NCBI GenBank assembly: GCA_947499735.1
Contig: CANMPP010000003.1
Location: forward strand, 1 to 64,000
Length of the DNA stretch: 64,000 bases
Source of the DNA: an uncultured Pelagimonas sp.
GTDB lineage: Bacteria; Pseudomonadota; Alphaproteobacteria; Rhodobacterales; Rhodobacteraceae
Direction: 5' to 3'
A program made the translations under genes and the position numbers. Below, piece after piece: positions 62,368-64,000 of the stretch (positions are counted from its first letter, which is position 1; every line of letters starts with the position of its first letter). The notes beneath the pieces are model-generated. The model saw only the letters and a list, made by a program, of their open reading frames with translations, made no database searches and was not told where the DNA came from.

Positions 62368-63251
62368 GCGCTGTCGTCACTCTGTGTCAGCTGCAGATAG
62401 CTTTTTTGCATGCCTGCCAGCAGCGCACTATCAGCATCAACCACACGCAGCATGGCGCCTTGCGCCTTTAAGGCAATTTCATAGGCCCGGATCAGATCAC
62501 TGTCCGCGTTACCCATAATCACAACCTCTTGCCCCAACCAATATGGCCGTGCTGCGCTTAGCTCTGCGCCAATTAGCACGGCCATGAGGCGCGCGCGGGT
62601 CACGTCAGGGCTTAGGCCTTGCAATGTCGCCTCAGCGCGCAATGTAAATAACGCGGCGCTTAATTCAGCCGGGCGGGACATAATGTCGTCCAATCCAGCC
62701 TGCAACGCAGCTTCGTCAAAACCCGTGTCTTCGGCCTGATCCAGAAAATCCAGCAATTCACCGGTTAGAAAACTGCGAAAGCTGACCACTTCTTCGGCAC
62801 TAATATGGGCCCAACTGGTGCGCATACCTGGCTGGCAGAGGATTCCGTCAAATTGCGGCTCTTTGACCAGAAACCCGGCGATGCGGGTTTCATCCCCTTG
62901 CATCAAATCCGCTGGTTTTTCTTGCCTGATCCCAGGCAAAAGCGCGAGATCTAGTTCAAGGTTGTCGACCGATACTGATTTGGCCTTGGGGATCGCGCAA
63001 GGTACCGCCGTTTCTGGTATTTCATGCGCACCGCAAAACAGAAATTTTTTGCCCTTGGCATCTTCTGGATAGGCATCTTTCAATTGCTGGGCCAAGCACG
63101 TCCAATCGTGAAAATCGTCCAAAGTGGGCAAAGTCGTGTGCAACAAAACGGAGCCATCCGCGCGCATGGCCCAAACACGCGTTGGTGTTCGGCTTAGATC
63201 TACTGCAATCCAATCAGGCTTGGGCGTTTCATGTGTCATCGTGCTGTCCAA
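62364..63251 (-). CDS. DgoK-family (2-keto-3-deoxygalactonokinase) homologue with altered ATP motifs
   Basis: A 295-residue protein aligned by eye to DgoK along its whole length: LLPGIRQEKPADLMQGDETRI, VSFRSFLTGELLDFL, LIGAELSAARPYW. The usual phosphate-1 motif DWG(S/T)T is DLSRTP here, the GMVGS segment is CGAHE, and PGTHCKW is PGMRTSW. These changes remove the glycines and hydroxyls that hold ATP, so kinase activity is doubtful; it may be regulatory or use a different chemistry. An alternative start is ATG 63239. It is translationally coupled to the gluconolactonase-like gene. Confidence 0.75.
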   Translation of the reverse strand: MDSTMTHETPKPDWIAVDLSRTPTRVWAMRADGSVLLHTTLPTLDDFHDWTCLAQQLKDAYPEDAKGKKFLFCGAHEIPETAVPCAIPKAKSVSVDNLELDLALLPGIRQEKPADLMQGDETRIAGFLVKEPQFDGILCQPGMRTSWAHISAEEVVSFRSFLTGELLDFLDQAEDTGFDEAALQAGLDDIMSRPAELSAALFTLRAEATLQGLSPDVTRARLMAVLIGAELSAARPYWLGQEVVIMGNADSDLIRAYEIALKAQGAMLRVVDADSALLAGMQKSYLQLTQSDDSA

Positions 63252-63341
63252 TTTCTATCTTGGCCTTATGGATACTCTATCTGTTTGTTTGGCAACAGTT
63301 CGATATTGAAACAACACGCCCAGCCACCTAAACCCGGACCT

Positions 63342-63701
63342 ATGCGCGTTTTGGAAAACATCATCAGCGACCGAGGGTCAAAATACGCCGTTTCAGGCGC
63401 AGCCTGTACATCTGAAGCTGAGGCGCGGGCACTGATCAAAGAGTTGTGCCGCAAGAAGAAATTCGCCAAGGCGACACATCACACGTGGGGTCTGTTGACC
63501 GATCAGGGGCCGATTAAAAACGATGATGGGGAAAGCGGTGCTGGCATGGTGATCATTCGCATGCTGGAGCGCGAAAATCTACGCAATCACGTTGTTGTTG
63601 TGACGCGCTGGTATGGCGGAAAACATCTGGGTGGCGACCGGTTTCGCCATGTCCAAGACGCAGTTCGGATCTATATGGATGATCTGGCGGCAGGACGCTA
63701 G
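63342..63701 (+). CDS. IMPACT/YigZ-family protein (UPF0029)
   Basis: About 119 residues. SDRGSKYAVSGAACTSEAEARALI and the hallmark TRWYGGKHLGGDRFRHVQDAV match the UPF0029 N-terminal domain of YigZ/IMPACT. The second YigZ domain is missing, as in short alphaproteobacterial forms. Eukaryotic IMPACT binds GCN1 in translational control; the bacterial role is unsettled. A TTG at 63306 would add 12 residues (KQHAQPPKPGP) and is a possible start. Confidence 0.8.
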   Translation: MRVLENIISDRGSKYAVSGAACTSEAEARALIKELCRKKKFAKATHHTWGLLTDQGPIKNDDGESGAGMVIIRMLERENLRNHVVVVTRWYGGKHLGGDRFRHVQDAVRIYMDDLAAGR

Positions 63702-63776
63702 GGTCTAGGCTGGTTTCCTAGGACCCTGAAGTGCAGAGAGCGCTCACGCGCTTTGGGACATGAGCTCTAAAGCGAT

Positions 63777-64000
63777 CTAAAAACCAATTGCGCCATTGAT
63801 TGCGGACGCGACGAAGTCGGTTATTCGGCCCTTTAGGAGCAACCAATCGAAGAAAAGGCAGGCAAAGAAAATCATTGTCGCTTGATAACCTGGGGCCGCC
63901 CAGTCTTGTGTGAGAATTGCAAACGCCCAGTCCTGCTTGAAAACATACCCATAGGCTGACCACGCGGTGTACGACGTCAAAGCAACGGAAAAGGCCGTAA
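63777..64000 (-). CDS. C-terminal part of a small membrane protein (runs off right edge)
   Basis: The frame is open from its stop at 63777 to the window end, about 74 codons. It encodes at least two hydrophobic stretches (FAILTQDW region and MIFFACLFFDWLLLKG), many aromatic residues, and a short tail. The true start is outside the window. I do not recognise the family. Confidence 0.5.
   Translation of the reverse strand, partial: TAFSVALTSYTAWSAYGYVFKQDWAFAILTQDWAAPGYQATMIFFACLFFDWLLLKGRITDFVASAINGAIGF

Overview
The window reads as marine Rhodobacterales (Roseobacter-group) DNA. The pointers are an RPA-type plasmid replication initiator with a separate parAB pair, Hint-domain and TAXI-TRAP proteins of the kind common in that group, an AppA-like BLUF protein and moderate GC. 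No rRNA, tRNA, CRISPR array or complete insertion sequence was seen.

Two blocks meet at a sulfate adenylyltransferase/APS kinase gene (sat-cysC). The first 77 bases are the 5' end of one sat-cysC copy on the minus strand. They match, base for base, the 5' end of the complete copy at 44019-45734. The two copies are direct repeats 45,657 bp apart. The DNA between them has plasmid equipment: RepA with seven 22-bp iterons (34.6-35.8 kb), ParA/ParB with three copies of a 16-bp palindrome (13.5-15.9 kb), and a type III toxin-antitoxin locus of the TenpIN type (3.5-4.1 kb). The simplest reading is a plasmid of about 45.7 kb integrated by a single crossover within sat-cysC. An assembly join at a shared gene is the main alternative.

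The cargo of the plasmid-like block is an exopolysaccharide/capsule programme. It holds yjbH-yjbF-like outer-membrane genes, an ExoY-like initiating sugar transferase, rmlA, a Kdo pathway (kdsD-kdsB-kdsA), Wzy-like polymerase, Wzx-like flippase, Wzc-like BY-kinase, Wza-like exporter, two GT4 glycosyltransferases and GDP-mannose genes (manB, manC). It also holds UDP-glucuronate and UDP-galacturonate genes (ugd and an epimerase), five sulfotransferases, and two closely related beta-helix proteins, one with a Tat signal and one without. Sat-CysC makes PAPS, the donor for sulfotransferases, so the inferred product is a sulfated acidic polysaccharide that may contain Kdo. The toxin-antitoxin and partition loci would keep this cargo in the population. 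A metallophosphatase, an alpha/beta hydrolase, a membrane AraC regulator and an acetyltransferase are accessory.

From 45.7 kb to the end the block looks like ordinary chromosome or chromid. It holds a secreted PL7 alginate lyase with a discoidin domain, a LysE exporter, a BLUF photoreceptor, a WYL regulator, a response regulator-histidine kinase-HtrA operon, a TAXI-TRAP transporter with a universal stress protein, a Hint-domain protein, a gluconolactonase-like protein overlapping a DgoK homologue that has lost its usual ATP-binding motifs, an IMPACT/YigZ protein and a partial small membrane protein. Assignments rest on reading translated sequence and recognising family motifs; no database search was run.
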